DNA from: Niastella soli
GTDB lineage: Bacteria; Bacteroidota; Bacteroidia; Chitinophagales; Chitinophagaceae
Length of the DNA: 64,000 bases
Reading direction: 5' to 3'
NCBI RefSeq assembly: GCF_017742245.1
Contig: NZ_JAGHKO010000010.1
Coordinates: 248,001 to 312,000 of the forward strand
Shown here: positions 26,354 to 34,258 of the stretch, one piece after another
Layout of the letters: every line of letters begins with the position of its first letter
Numbering within the stretch: position 1 is the first letter of the stretch
The notes under the pieces: generated by a model
Database searches by the model: none
Told to the model about the DNA's origin: nothing
What the model saw: the letters and a program-made list of their open reading frames with translations, nothing else
Translations under genes and position numbers: made by a program

Positions 26354-26902
26354 CTAGTTTCCTTCTTTATTTACAAAAATGCTGAATATAGTGGTTCCGT
26401 AATTGCGGGAAGTGGCAAACAAAGGGTACCCTTCATAATTATTGCGGGGGGTATGTTCCAATACAAACCAGCCGCCGGGTTGCAGCAGTTGTCTTTCTAC
26501 TATCAGTTTCGGCAAGTCATCGATGGTACCCAATGCATAGGGCGGACCGGCAAAAATAAAGTTGAATTTGCTGGTGCACTGCCCGATGAATTTGAAAACA
26601 TCCATTTTTACCACGTTGAAATTCTCCAGTTGCAGTGTAGTGGACGTTTTCTTTATAAACTCGTACATCGCAGGATCTTTCTCTACAATGGTACACCCGG
26701 CTGCGCCACGCGATTTAAGTTCGTAGCTTATGCTGCCGGTACCACCAAACAGATCGAGTGTATGTAAGGTAGTTATATCAAGATTGTTCTGGATGATATT
26801 GAAAAGACCTTCCTTCGCTATATCCGTGGTTGGCCGGGTATGCGGCATTTTACCTGGCGGATTGATCTTTCTTCCTCCTAACTCCCCTCCTATTATACGC
26901 AT
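26354..26902 (-). CDS. rsmD: RsmD-family 16S rRNA guanine-N2 methyltransferase
   Basis: This 182-residue Rossmann-fold methyltransferase is expected to modify G966 of 16S rRNA. It begins MRIIGGELGGRKI, has RPTTDIAKEGLFNI, SAM motif I LDLFGGTGSISYEL (49-62), and the acidic residue in IVEKD. Motif IV, normally DPPY in this family, reads GPPY at residues 119-122, a change at the residue that binds the target amino group. The start overlaps the DUF3822 gene by 10 nt, so the two are co-transcribed. Confidence 0.88.
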   Translation of the reverse strand: MRIIGGELGGRKINPPGKMPHTRPTTDIAKEGLFNIIQNNLDITTLHTLDLFGGTGSISYELKSRGAAGCTIVEKDPAMYEFIKKTSTTLQLENFNVVKMDVFKFIGQCTSKFNFIFAGPPYALGTIDDLPKLIVERQLLQPGGWFVLEHTPRNNYEGYPLFATSRNYGTTIFSIFVNKEGN

Positions 26903-27744
26903 AGTGCCATTTTCAAAAGCGGTGAAAAGTAATGGGTGGGAAATGCCGAAAATGCCCGGTCAAGCTTAATGGTATCCGGCATGCGGTCCCACTGAACGTG
27001 CAGAAAATATTTCAGTAGCTCCTGGTACAACCGCGATTGCTCATCGAGTAAACCGGAAACAATCAGCGTTACCTTTTCCTGGCTAATATTAAACTTGTTA
27101 CAAATACCCAGCAGGTAGTACGATACATCATCCGGTGTTTGGTATGAATAGGATTGTATCAGTTGAATGGTCTCCCCATTGAAAACAGCTACCAGGAACT
27201 GATCGGCCCGCATCACCATTTTAATTACCTGCTCACCTGCCAAGGGCTGTGATTGTTGATCGTACAACATCAGCGTATAATAGTGCCAGTAATTGCCTGA
27301 AGAGAATTTCCGCTGCAACAGGGCATGTATCTCGCGAGGCACCCGGTAAATATTATACATTTTATAGCCAATCACCTTTTCGCTCAACAACAGGCCCTTT
27401 TTGGCGTTCCCGTATAAGACCTCTGTTACCGGCTGGTTCAGTTCAATATGAAAGACCTTTTCCGGCAAAAAGTTACTGTCGGTATAATTGTAAATAATAA
27501 AGGCTTCTTTATACTGCGTTTGCAACAATTCGTCGTTGGTCACAATTTCCAGCAGGTTTTCCAGCATGGTTTTGCCTGGCGTATAATCGAGGTTGTATTG
27601 CCTAAGCCCTACAAAACGGCGTTGCTCCTTGTTGTAAATAACAAAGCTGAACATTTTTTCACCCACTTCAATCAACAGCTGGCTGTTTCGAAGCTCTTCG
27701 GGATCCTGCATTTCAGGAACAATATCAAAGTTTGCCTTAAGCAT
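26893..27744 (-). CDS. DUF3822 family protein
   Basis: The 283-residue product starts at the ATG at 27744 (MLKANFDIVPEM). A TTG-initiated extension of six codons is rejected. It is found next to rsmD in many Bacteroidota, and its sequence (LLIEVGEKMFSFVIYNKEQRRFVGLRQY, then FHIELNQPVTEVLYGN, and a C-terminal actin-like stretch) fits DUF3822. That family has an ASKHA-like architecture and no known function. No signal peptide or membrane segment is present. Confidence 0.8.
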   Translation of the reverse strand: MLKANFDIVPEMQDPEELRNSQLLIEVGEKMFSFVIYNKEQRRFVGLRQYNLDYTPGKTMLENLLEIVTNDELLQTQYKEAFIIYNYTDSNFLPEKVFHIELNQPVTEVLYGNAKKGLLLSEKVIGYKMYNIYRVPREIHALLQRKFSSGNYWHYYTLMLYDQQSQPLAGEQVIKMVMRADQFLVAVFNGETIQLIQSYSYQTPDDVSYYLLGICNKFNISQEKVTLIVSGLLDEQSRLYQELLKYFLHVQWDRMPDTIKLDRAFSAFPTHYFSPLLKMALCV

Positions 27745-27775
27745 AGTTATCAAAAGCTGCAATGTTACTAAAAAA

Positions 27776-27842
27776 GTTTCAGGTTACAGGTTACAAGTTT
27801 CAGGACTCTGGAAATACGGTTCCCCTGAAACCTGTAACTTTG
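27776..27842. repeat. Paired inverted GGTTACA/TTTCAGG array upstream of the MATE gene (E1)
   Basis: The left arm 27776-27804 is GTTTCAGGTTACAGGTTACA and on. The right arm 27824-27838 is CCTGAAACCTGTAAC. The spacer is about 19 bp. It ends 11 nt before the MATE start codon. Confidence 0.7.
27835..27842 (+). promoter_or_regulatory. Candidate -7 box (TAACTTTG) overlapping a repeat arm
   Basis: TAACTTTG matches TAnnTTTG, begins inside the right repeat arm and lies 10 nt before the MATE ATG. Confidence 0.45.
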
Positions 27843-27852
27843 CTGCCCCTTT

Positions 27853-29211
27853 ATGAGCACCTTATCTAAAAATACAGCATTCCAGGTACAACTCACCACC
27901 CGGCAGATCATTAAAATGGCAGCACCGATAAGCTTCTCCATTTTAATACCACAAATCAATTTTGTTACCAATAATATTTTTTTAGGTCACTATAGCAAGG
28001 AAGCACTGGCCATTGCGGGGCTTACGGGCGTGTATTACCTTATTTTTTCTGCCATTGGTTATGGGTTGAACAATGGGCTGCAGGCGCTGATAGCCCGTCG
28101 GGCTGGTGAAAACCGGCCTGAGGAAATTGGCAAACTGTTCAGCCAGGCTGTATTTATAGGGCTTACCACCTCTTTGCTGGGCATCCTGCTCACCTATACG
28201 GTTACGCCACATTTGTTTGGATACTTTATAAAGGAACCCGGGCGCCTGCAACAAGCTATTGATTTTTGCAAGATCCGTATCTGGGGGCTGCCGTTCCTGT
28301 ACATTTATCAAATGCGTAATGCCCTGCTGGTTGGCACCAACCAAAGCAAATACCTGGTAGGTGGTGCCCTGGCCGAAGCGGTTACCAATATCCTGCTCGA
28401 TTATCTGCTGATCTTTGGCCATGGAGGGTTTACCGAAATGGGGTTGAACGGGGCCGCCCTTTCTTCCATAATCGCCGAAATAACCGGACTGCTGGTGGTT
28501 TACCTGGTGATCTGGAAAAAAGGCATCAGTCAGCAATTGCATTTATTCAAAAATTTCCGGTGGGATGGGTACAATGCACGGCTCATTTTTTCCATGTCGG
28601 CACCGCTGATCTTTCAACACGGCATCAGTTTGCTGAGCTGGGAGTATTTTTTCCTGCTCATAGATGCACATGGGGAGATCGCCCTGGCCGTTTCCAATAC
28701 CATGCGAAACATCCTGGGTCTGGCAGGGATTGTTATCTGGGCATTTGGTTCCACAACCAATGCCATGGTAAGCAATATTATTGGCCAGGGCAAACAGGAA
28801 CTGGTTTGGCCATTGATCCGTAAAATGATCAGGCTGAGCCTGGGTTCGGCCTTTGTGATATTCATCTTTCTTAATTTGTTTCCCGGATTGCTGTTTTCAG
28901 TTTATGGCCAGTCGGGGGAGTTTGTGGCCCAGGCTATTCCGGTGGTACGGGTAATGTCGGCAGCTATTTTAATGATGTCGGTAGCAGTAGTATACCTGAA
29001 TGCTGTAATCGGTTCGGGCAACACCCGGGTTAGCATGATGGCTGAAATATTCGCCATTGTTTTCTATTGCCTGTACATTTACCTCACATTAGATAAATTC
29101 TATTTATCAATAACCTTTGGCTGGATGAGTGAGTGGCTGTATTGGACATGTTTATTCCTGCCTTCTTTTATGTATATGCGTAGTGGGAAGTGGAAGAATA
29201 AAGTGATCTAG
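27853..29211 (+). CDS. MATE-family multidrug/solute exporter
   Basis: This 452-residue inner-membrane protein has 12 predicted helices in two homologous halves. Family features include KMAAPISFSILIPQINFVTNNIFLGHYS in TM1-2 and GLNNGLQALIARRAGENRPEE after TM2. MATE proteins expel cations or drugs against Na+ or H+, and the substrate is unknown. The start is the ATG at 27853, preceded almost directly by a repeat arm that may contain its promoter. It converges on the TPR gene, whose stop is adjacent. Confidence 0.92.
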   Translation: MSTLSKNTAFQVQLTTRQIIKMAAPISFSILIPQINFVTNNIFLGHYSKEALAIAGLTGVYYLIFSAIGYGLNNGLQALIARRAGENRPEEIGKLFSQAVFIGLTTSLLGILLTYTVTPHLFGYFIKEPGRLQQAIDFCKIRIWGLPFLYIYQMRNALLVGTNQSKYLVGGALAEAVTNILLDYLLIFGHGGFTEMGLNGAALSSIIAEITGLLVVYLVIWKKGISQQLHLFKNFRWDGYNARLIFSMSAPLIFQHGISLLSWEYFFLLIDAHGEIALAVSNTMRNILGLAGIVIWAFGSTTNAMVSNIIGQGKQELVWPLIRKMIRLSLGSAFVIFIFLNLFPGLLFSVYGQSGEFVAQAIPVVRVMSAAILMMSVAVVYLNAVIGSGNTRVSMMAEIFAIVFYCLYIYLTLDKFYLSITFGWMSEWLYWTCLFLPSFMYMRSGKWKNKVI

Positions 29212-29976
29212 TTACTTATACTCTTCCAAAAGCTTTTTGCCTTTGGCTTTTATGTTGTTATCTTCGCTCATTTTAACCGGCATTTTGAGCATGGTCTCCA
29301 GTAGTTCCACCGCCTTTTTATCATTTTCTTTACGGTGGTATGATTTGGCCAGTTCGAGGTAGTTCAATAAAAAAGCGGGATTGAGCTGACGGCTTTTTTC
29401 GTAAAATTTAATGGCATCATCGAGACTGGCTTTTGGTAATGCTTCGTAGGCTACTTTTACCAGCCATTTCTCTACGGAATTCAGGTCGCTTACCTCATAA
29501 TGCCATTTGGCCAGCACATGATAAGCTTTGTAATTATTGGGATCGAGCTGAACGCCCTTTTCAGAATACGTTTTTACATCCTTAACTGCTTTTATTTTGT
29601 CATCGCCTGAGGAGATAAGCGCCATACGGCCCATAGCCAGGGCCATTACCACATTGGCATCAGAGCTACCAGGATTTACTACCAGCGCTTTTTGCGCATA
29701 TACGCGTGCGTTCCTGTAATATTCTTTTTGTTTATCTTTTGTTCCCTGGTGTTTTCCTAAAATGCTGTACAGCTCACTTACTTTAATGAGCGCAGTTAAA
29801 TTATTGGGTTGGGAACGAATTACATCGAGGTATTTTTGAAGTGCTTCGGGCTCTTTAAAGGCGTTTTCCAGCTGTTGTGCATCCTTCAACAGTCCATTGA
29901 TATCCTGTGCCTTGTTTTCGTATGGCAGGATTAACCAAAATAGCAGCAGCCCTATTGTACTTCCTATTTTAACCAT
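29212..29976 (-). CDS. Secreted tetratricopeptide-repeat protein
   Basis: The 254-residue product starts at the ATG at 29976 (a TTG one codon upstream is not used). A signal peptide (residues 1-23, ending NKAQ) precedes about four TPR units: ALQKYLDVIRSQPNNLTAL, ARVYAQKALVVNPGSSDAN, TYSEKGVQLDPNNYKAY, and AIKFYEKSRQLNPAFLLNY. It resembles the RMDN-like TPR proteins. It probably acts as an extracytoplasmic scaffold. It overlaps the end of folB by 8 nt, so it is translated from the same message. Confidence 0.8.
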   Translation of the reverse strand: MVKIGSTIGLLLFWLILPYENKAQDINGLLKDAQQLENAFKEPEALQKYLDVIRSQPNNLTALIKVSELYSILGKHQGTKDKQKEYYRNARVYAQKALVVNPGSSDANVVMALAMGRMALISSGDDKIKAVKDVKTYSEKGVQLDPNNYKAYHVLAKWHYEVSDLNSVEKWLVKVAYEALPKASLDDAIKFYEKSRQLNPAFLLNYLELAKSYHRKENDKKAVELLETMLKMPVKMSEDNNIKAKGKKLLEEYK

Positions 29977-30328
29977 CAAATTTCTTATGTAATGTAACGC
30001 CTAATTTTCCCTGGAAATTTTCTACCGGGGCATCTAATTTATAGATCGAAATACTGATCTCTTTGCTAAATGGATACTGGTGCCTGATCTTGCGGATTAT
30101 ACTATCTGCCACCTTTTCTAAAAGACCTGTCGGGATCCGCATACGTTGCTTTACAATATCGAGTATTTCAACGTAATTGATCGTATTTTTTAAATCGTCA
30201 AATGTGGTGTCGCCCTCTTCATACGCAACCTTCACATTTATTTCATACTCACTGCCGGTTAGTTTCTCCCCCTCATAAATTCCATGAAATGCACGAAGCT
30301 TAACCTGATTTAATTCAATAACAACCAT
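29969..30328 (-). CDS. folB: Dihydroneopterin aldolase
   Basis: This 119-residue enzyme of folate synthesis cleaves dihydroneopterin to hydroxymethyl-dihydropterin and glycolaldehyde. The signatures VKLRAFHGIYEGEKLTGSEYEINV (with the catalytic Tyr and Glu region), NYVEILDIVK and a C-terminal strand with the catalytic lysine region (IYKLDAPV) are intact. The length is typical (about 120). It heads a two-gene unit with the TPR gene. A heptamer element (F1) fills the gap upstream to trxB. Confidence 0.93.
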   Translation of the reverse strand: MVVIELNQVKLRAFHGIYEGEKLTGSEYEINVKVAYEEGDTTFDDLKNTINYVEILDIVKQRMRIPTGLLEKVADSIIRKIRHQYPFSKEISISIYKLDAPVENFQGKLGVTLHKKFDG

Positions 30329-30368
30329 AAACTTATTTTGTTTTGCTAAAACAATGCCACAAAATACG

Positions 30369-30524
30369 CAAAACGCTAAACGCTGAACATGTAACGCTGG
30401 TTCCCGATTGGTAAACTTTGCGTCAAGTGTTCAGCGTTCTGCGATTACAGATTTTGTGCCTGCTATTTGTTATATGTACGCTGTATTCGCGTTGCGCGTT
30501 GAGCGTTAATCTTTCAGCGTTTGG
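30369..30524. repeat. Paired inverted AACGCTG heptamer element (F1)
   Basis: The left arm 30369-30400 is AAAACGCTAAACGCTGAAC and on. The right arm 30488-30524 is GCGTTGCGCGTTGAGCGTTA and on. The spacer begins GGTTCCCGATTGG, like other elements. The right arm ends 3 nt from the trxB stop codon. Confidence 0.75.
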
Positions 30525-30526
30525 CT

Positions 30527-31465
30527 TTAAACCAGCCCTTTGGCCGATAAATAGCGTTCTGCGTCCAGAGCGGCCATACAGCCACTGCCCGCGGCGGTAA
30601 CAGCCTGGCGGTAAATTTTATCCTGCACATCACCAGCGGCAAATACGCCTTCAATATTGGTTTTTGATGTACCAGGAATGGTTTTCAAATAACCTGCCTC
30701 ATCCATGTCGAGCCATCCTTTAAAGATGTCGGAATTAGGCTGATGACCAATGGCTACAAAAAAGCCGCTGATGGGAATGGTTGTCAGCTCACCGGTTTTT
30801 ACGTTCTTTACCCGAACCGCTTCCACCTTATTCTCTCCCACTATTTCTTCGGTATTTGTATTCCAGTAAACTTTAATGTTCGGAGTACGCTGAACTCTTT
30901 CCTGCATTACTTTAGATGCCCGCATTTCGTCGCGGCGGATGAACATGTGCACGTTGGAACATAATTTCGACAAATACAGGGCTTCTTCAGCTGCTGTATC
31001 TCCGGCGCCAACAATGGCTACTTCCTTTCCGCGGAAAAAGAAACCATCACACACGGCACAGGCGCTTACGCCAAAACCGTTCAGGCGTTGCTCGCTTTCC
31101 AAATTCAACCATTTGGCCGAAGCTCCGGTTGCAATGATCACCGAGTCTGCTTCAACCAGTTTCTCTTCGTCAATCCAAACTTTGAAAGGCTGGGCTGAAA
31201 AATCAACTTTTGTAGCCAGGCCAAATCGAATGTCTGCTCCCATACGGGCAGCTTGTTTTTCAAAATGTACCATCATTTCTGGCCCCTGTACACCATCGGG
31301 GTAACCGGGGTAGTTCTCTACTTCTGTTGTGATCGTTAACTGACCGCCAGGTTGAATACCCTGGTATAATACCGGTTTCATGTTTGCTCTTGCGGCATAA
31401 ACTGCTGCAGTATATCCTGCCGGTCCGCTACCTATGATCAGGCAATGTATTTTTTCGCTTTCCAT
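30527..31465 (-). CDS. trxB: Thioredoxin-disulfide reductase
   Basis: This 312-residue FAD- and NADPH-dependent reductase keeps thioredoxin reduced in the cytosol. It has the N-terminal FAD motif GSGPAGYTAAVYAARA, the redox pair C136-x-x-C139 (ACAVCD), the NADPH motif GAGDTAAEEA, and the C-terminal FAAGDVQD motif. It is a standard low-molecular-weight TrxR. A TAATTTTG box lies 33 nt upstream. It appears monocistronic. Confidence 0.96.
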   Translation of the reverse strand: MESEKIHCLIIGSGPAGYTAAVYAARANMKPVLYQGIQPGGQLTITTEVENYPGYPDGVQGPEMMVHFEKQAARMGADIRFGLATKVDFSAQPFKVWIDEEKLVEADSVIIATGASAKWLNLESEQRLNGFGVSACAVCDGFFFRGKEVAIVGAGDTAAEEALYLSKLCSNVHMFIRRDEMRASKVMQERVQRTPNIKVYWNTNTEEIVGENKVEAVRVKNVKTGELTTIPISGFFVAIGHQPNSDIFKGWLDMDEAGYLKTIPGTSKTNIEGVFAAGDVQDKIYRQAVTAAGSGCMAALDAERYLSAKGLV

Positions 31466-31497
31466 AATTCTTTGCTGTATTCTGAGAGAAAATTTGA

Positions 31498-31505
31498 CAA
31501 AATTA
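31498..31505 (-). promoter_or_regulatory. -7 box (TAATTTTG) of trxB
   Basis: An exact TAnnTTTG match lies 32 nt upstream of the trxB ATG. Confidence 0.55.
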
Positions 31506-31573
31506 CCTGAAAATGAGTTACAAAAATGATAAAGACTCAGCTACCTGAATTAGGTGTGAATAACGTAGCACTA

Positions 31574-32482
31574 TTATGGTATCACAATGGTCTTATACTG
31601 CGCGGCATACCCGCCAAAATAACCTAAACCGCCGCCATGGATGTTGCTGATCACTTTATTAGGCGAGGCAAACGGGTTGCCAATATTGGTATAACCGTAT
31701 TCCATAGTGCGCCAGAAATCGTAAGTGGCCTTATCGATATTGCAATATTTTATAACCACGGAATCACCGTGTTCGAAAAACGCATAATTCTCCAGGTTAA
31801 ATTGATTGTTCCGGTCAACTCCCTTTTCAATTTGCATACTATAGGTAACCCCATCGGTCAACTGATCGTCATATACCGAGTTTAAGCCAGGTAAAAAAGG
31901 CAATCCATCAACCTGGGTGTAATACCGGGTATAATTGCCGCGGCCTTGCGGATCAACAAACCGCCCCATCAGGATAACTTTTGCCGGATTGGGATTGTTG
32001 GGAGCATTTTCCCACCACAGAGAATCAATTCTTTTGGCGAGTGGTGGAATGGTGGTGGTGGCTGTATATTCTCCATCATCAGTTTTTACGCTCAGGCTGT
32101 ATTCCTTACCAACCTCCCCGGCAACCGCCGTATTTAAGTTGGAAGAATCAGTTGTGTAATAGTACAGGGTGTAGCCACCAGCCACAGGGACCTTTATTTC
32201 CTTTAACCGGTGGGTTTTGGTACCATTTGAAATGGTGACCTCGGCATTATGAACGAAGGAACTTGCCAGTAATTCGGTACTGATCTGGTTGAAATAATTA
32301 AAACTTTGGGATAGAACAACAACGGGTGCTTTGCCATTTTCAATAGAGGCATCTACCACCACTACAGTATCCGAATCATTGGGCCTGAATGTGATCGTTT
32401 TTTCGCAGGAAGACATGATCATCCCCAGCACTATAACTACTAACCCGATGCGCATATACATAAAACCACTGTTGGCATTCAT
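31574..32482 (-). CDS. DUF4249 family lipoprotein
   Basis: This 302-residue lipoprotein has the lipobox MSSC after a hydrophobic signal. DUF4249 features follow: DTVVVVDASIENGKAPVVVLSQSFNYF, VHNAEVTISNGTKTH, a DSLWWE segment, and the C-terminal YGYTNIGNPFASPNKVISNIHGG. In Bacteroidota such proteins normally accompany a TonB-dependent receptor and are thought to sit on the outer membrane. Here no receptor gene is next to it. The start at 32482 is the first ATG, and two in-frame ATGs follow closely. It ends opposite trxB, 108 nt away. Confidence 0.8.
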   Translation of the reverse strand: MNANSGFMYMRIGLVVIVLGMIMSSCEKTITFRPNDSDTVVVVDASIENGKAPVVVLSQSFNYFNQISTELLASSFVHNAEVTISNGTKTHRLKEIKVPVAGGYTLYYYTTDSSNLNTAVAGEVGKEYSLSVKTDDGEYTATTTIPPLAKRIDSLWWENAPNNPNPAKVILMGRFVDPQGRGNYTRYYTQVDGLPFLPGLNSVYDDQLTDGVTYSMQIEKGVDRNNQFNLENYAFFEHGDSVVIKYCNIDKATYDFWRTMEYGYTNIGNPFASPNKVISNIHGGGLGYFGGYAAQYKTIVIP

Positions 32483-32533
32483 ATAACGAACCAGATATAT
32501 GAATGTTTGAATAAATATAAGGCTTTTGGCCCA

Positions 32534-32568
32534 TAAAAAAACCCCGGAAGGCAGGCCAACCGGGGTTT
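32534..32568 (-). terminator. Intrinsic terminator of rpoD
   Basis: On the minus strand a 9-bp stem (32560-32568 with 32539-32547) with a 12-nt loop is followed by a run of T. It lies 21 nt after the rpoD stop. Confidence 0.85.
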
Positions 32569-32588
32569 GTTTCTTTATAGTACTTACA

Positions 32589-33446
32589 CTAACCTAAATA
32601 TGCTTTCAATGCATTGCTGTAACGAGCTTTCTGTAAACGTTTGATAGCTCTTTCTTTAATTTGACGGATACGTTCTTTCGTAAGGTCATACTTTTGTCCG
32701 ATCTGCTCAATGGTCACCCCATTTTCGCCATCGAGGCCAAAGTAAGCATTTACGATCTCGGCTTCACGTGGACTGAGCGATTTCAATACGCGGCGGATCT
32801 CGTTACGTAATGAATCTTTCATTACATCGTCATCCGTGTCGTCGCCACCTTCCAACAGGTCACCCATAGCCACGTCTTCAGCTTCGTGTACCGGAGCATC
32901 GAGCGACGTGTGACGGGTATTGCTTTGGAAAATGTTATTGATCTCGGTCTCACTCATTTCAAGCAACTCGGCCAATTCTTCCGTACTGGGCTCCCGTTCA
33001 TGTTCCTGCTCAAAAGCCATGTACGCTTTGTTAGCCTTGTTATAGGTGCCAATTTTGTTTTGAGGCAGGCGGACTAATCTGCCCTGCTCTGCCAACGCTT
33101 GTAAAATGGACTGGCGGATCCACCATACGGCGTATGAGATAAATTTAAAACCCTTGGTTTCATCGAAACGCTGGGCTGCTTTTATCAAACCGAGGTTGCC
33201 CTCGTTGATCAGATCGCTAAGAGAAAGACCCTGGTGCTGATACTGCTTAGCAACAGATACCACAAAACGCAAGTTGGCCTGCACTAACTTATCCAATGCC
33301 TTCTGATCACCCATCTTGATCCTTTGGGCCAGTACAGTCTCCTCTTCGGGAGTGATCATCGGAATTTTAGAAATTTCCTGAAGATACTTTTCTACTGCCT
33401 GCGAATCACGATTCGTAATCTGGGTTGCAATTTTGAGCTGTCTCAT
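32589..33446 (-). CDS. rpoD: RNA polymerase primary sigma factor (Bacteroidota type)
   Basis: This 285-residue sigma-70 protein lacks region 1.1 and the large non-conserved insert, as is typical of Bacteroidota SigA. Region 1.2 is DSQAVEKYLQEISKIPMITPEEE. Region 2 carries NLRFVVSVAKQY, GLSLSDLINEGNLGLIKAA and the FKFISYAVWWIRQSI segment. Region 4 contains LSPREAEIVNAYFGL and the helix-turn-helix TIEQIGQKYDLTKERIRQIKE. This factor should recognise the TAnnTTTG promoters seen throughout the window. A TACTTTTG box lies 167 nt upstream and a terminator downstream. Confidence 0.96.
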   Translation of the reverse strand: MRQLKIATQITNRDSQAVEKYLQEISKIPMITPEEETVLAQRIKMGDQKALDKLVQANLRFVVSVAKQYQHQGLSLSDLINEGNLGLIKAAQRFDETKGFKFISYAVWWIRQSILQALAEQGRLVRLPQNKIGTYNKANKAYMAFEQEHEREPSTEELAELLEMSETEINNIFQSNTRHTSLDAPVHEAEDVAMGDLLEGGDDTDDDVMKDSLRNEIRRVLKSLSPREAEIVNAYFGLDGENGVTIEQIGQKYDLTKERIRQIKERAIKRLQKARYSNALKAYLG

Positions 33447-33612
33447 ATCTACTTATCTACTTTAATATAAATGACTTTTATCGTCGATATTAAATCGCCT
33501 TTCTTTTTTGTTTTGTTTAAGGGTACTATACTAACATTTGCAAGACTGACTATGTTCGGGGGAGGTTGCAAGTCAGGTGCTAATAACGTGTTAATCCATC
33601 CGGTACTGTCTG

Positions 33613-33620
33613 CAAAAGTA
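33613..33620 (-). promoter_or_regulatory. Candidate -7 box (TACTTTTG) of rpoD
   Basis: An exact TAnnTTTG match on the minus strand, implying a leader of about 160 nt. The gap 33447-33886 shows no gene. Confidence 0.4.
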
Positions 33621-33835
33621 ACACTCAATCTTCAAACCTCATAGCTTTTGTGGATAAAATCGCAGCTATATTATGCAATAATTGATTAATAATTAGTCAC
33701 GAATACATATTTATTCTTATTGCAAATCCCGCAAACGCCAGTCGCATCTATATTTTCCTAATAATTAGTTGCAAAACGGGGCTAACGAAACCTGTTAACA
33801 AAATTATTTGCAGAAAATAAAAGAAAACATCCGGC

Positions 33836-33851
33836 AACTAACAAATTAGTT
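33836..33851. promoter_or_regulatory. BlaI-type operator dyad 1
   Basis: This is a perfect AACTAA-N4-TTAGTT dyad. It lies just upstream of the -7 box TACATTTG at 33853-33860. Its centre is 32 bp, about three helical turns, from dyad 2. Confidence 0.65.
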
Positions 33852-33852
33852 A

Positions 33853-33860
33853 TACATTTG
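33853..33860 (+). promoter_or_regulatory. -7 box (TACATTTG) of the blaI/M56 operon
   Basis: An exact TAnnTTTG match lies between the two operator dyads and 26 nt before the ATG at 33887, as expected of an autorepressed promoter. Confidence 0.65.
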
Positions 33861-33867
33861 GTTACAC

Positions 33868-33883
33868 AACTAAAAGGTTAGTT
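33868..33883. promoter_or_regulatory. BlaI-type operator dyad 2
   Basis: A second perfect AACTAA-N4-TTAGTT dyad lies between the -7 box and the start codon, 3 nt before the ATG. Confidence 0.65.
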
Positions 33884-33886
33884 ATA

Positions 33887-34258
33887 ATGAAGTCCCTTAC
33901 AAAAGCCGAAGAACAGGTAATGCAAATACTTTGGGAGTTGAAACATGGTTTTCTAAAAGACATCATGGATAAAATGCCCGAACCCAAAGCGCATTCCAAT
34001 ACCGTAGCAACCATTCTTAAAATATTGATTGAGAAGGGGTTTGTGAATTATGAAGTACAGGGTCGCAATAACCTGTACAAACCAGCGGTTAGTAAAAGCG
34101 AGTATGGCAAAAAAAGCATCAACCAGCTGGTAAAAGGATATTTTGAAGGCTCCCCTGCCAAATTACTCTCACACTTTGTGAACGAAAACAAGCTTAGCCA
34201 GGAAGAACTGGAAGCATTGCTGGAACAAATCAAAAACGCCAAAAACCACAATCAATGA
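33887..34258 (+). CDS. BlaI/MecI-family transcriptional repressor
   Basis: This 123-residue winged-helix repressor begins SLTKAEEQVMQILWEL and has the family pattern NTVATILKILIEKGFVNYE. The KSINQLVKGYFEGSPAKLLSHFV helix is used for dimerisation, with the region cleaved in BlaI lying near it. It should bind the two dyads upstream and repress its own operon until the partner protease is activated. Its stop overlaps the M56 gene start as ATGA, so the two proteins are made together. The target signal and any further regulon genes are unknown. Confidence 0.92.
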   Translation: MKSLTKAEEQVMQILWELKHGFLKDIMDKMPEPKAHSNTVATILKILIEKGFVNYEVQGRNNLYKPAVSKSEYGKKSINQLVKGYFEGSPAKLLSHFVNENKLSQEELEALLEQIKNAKNHNQ

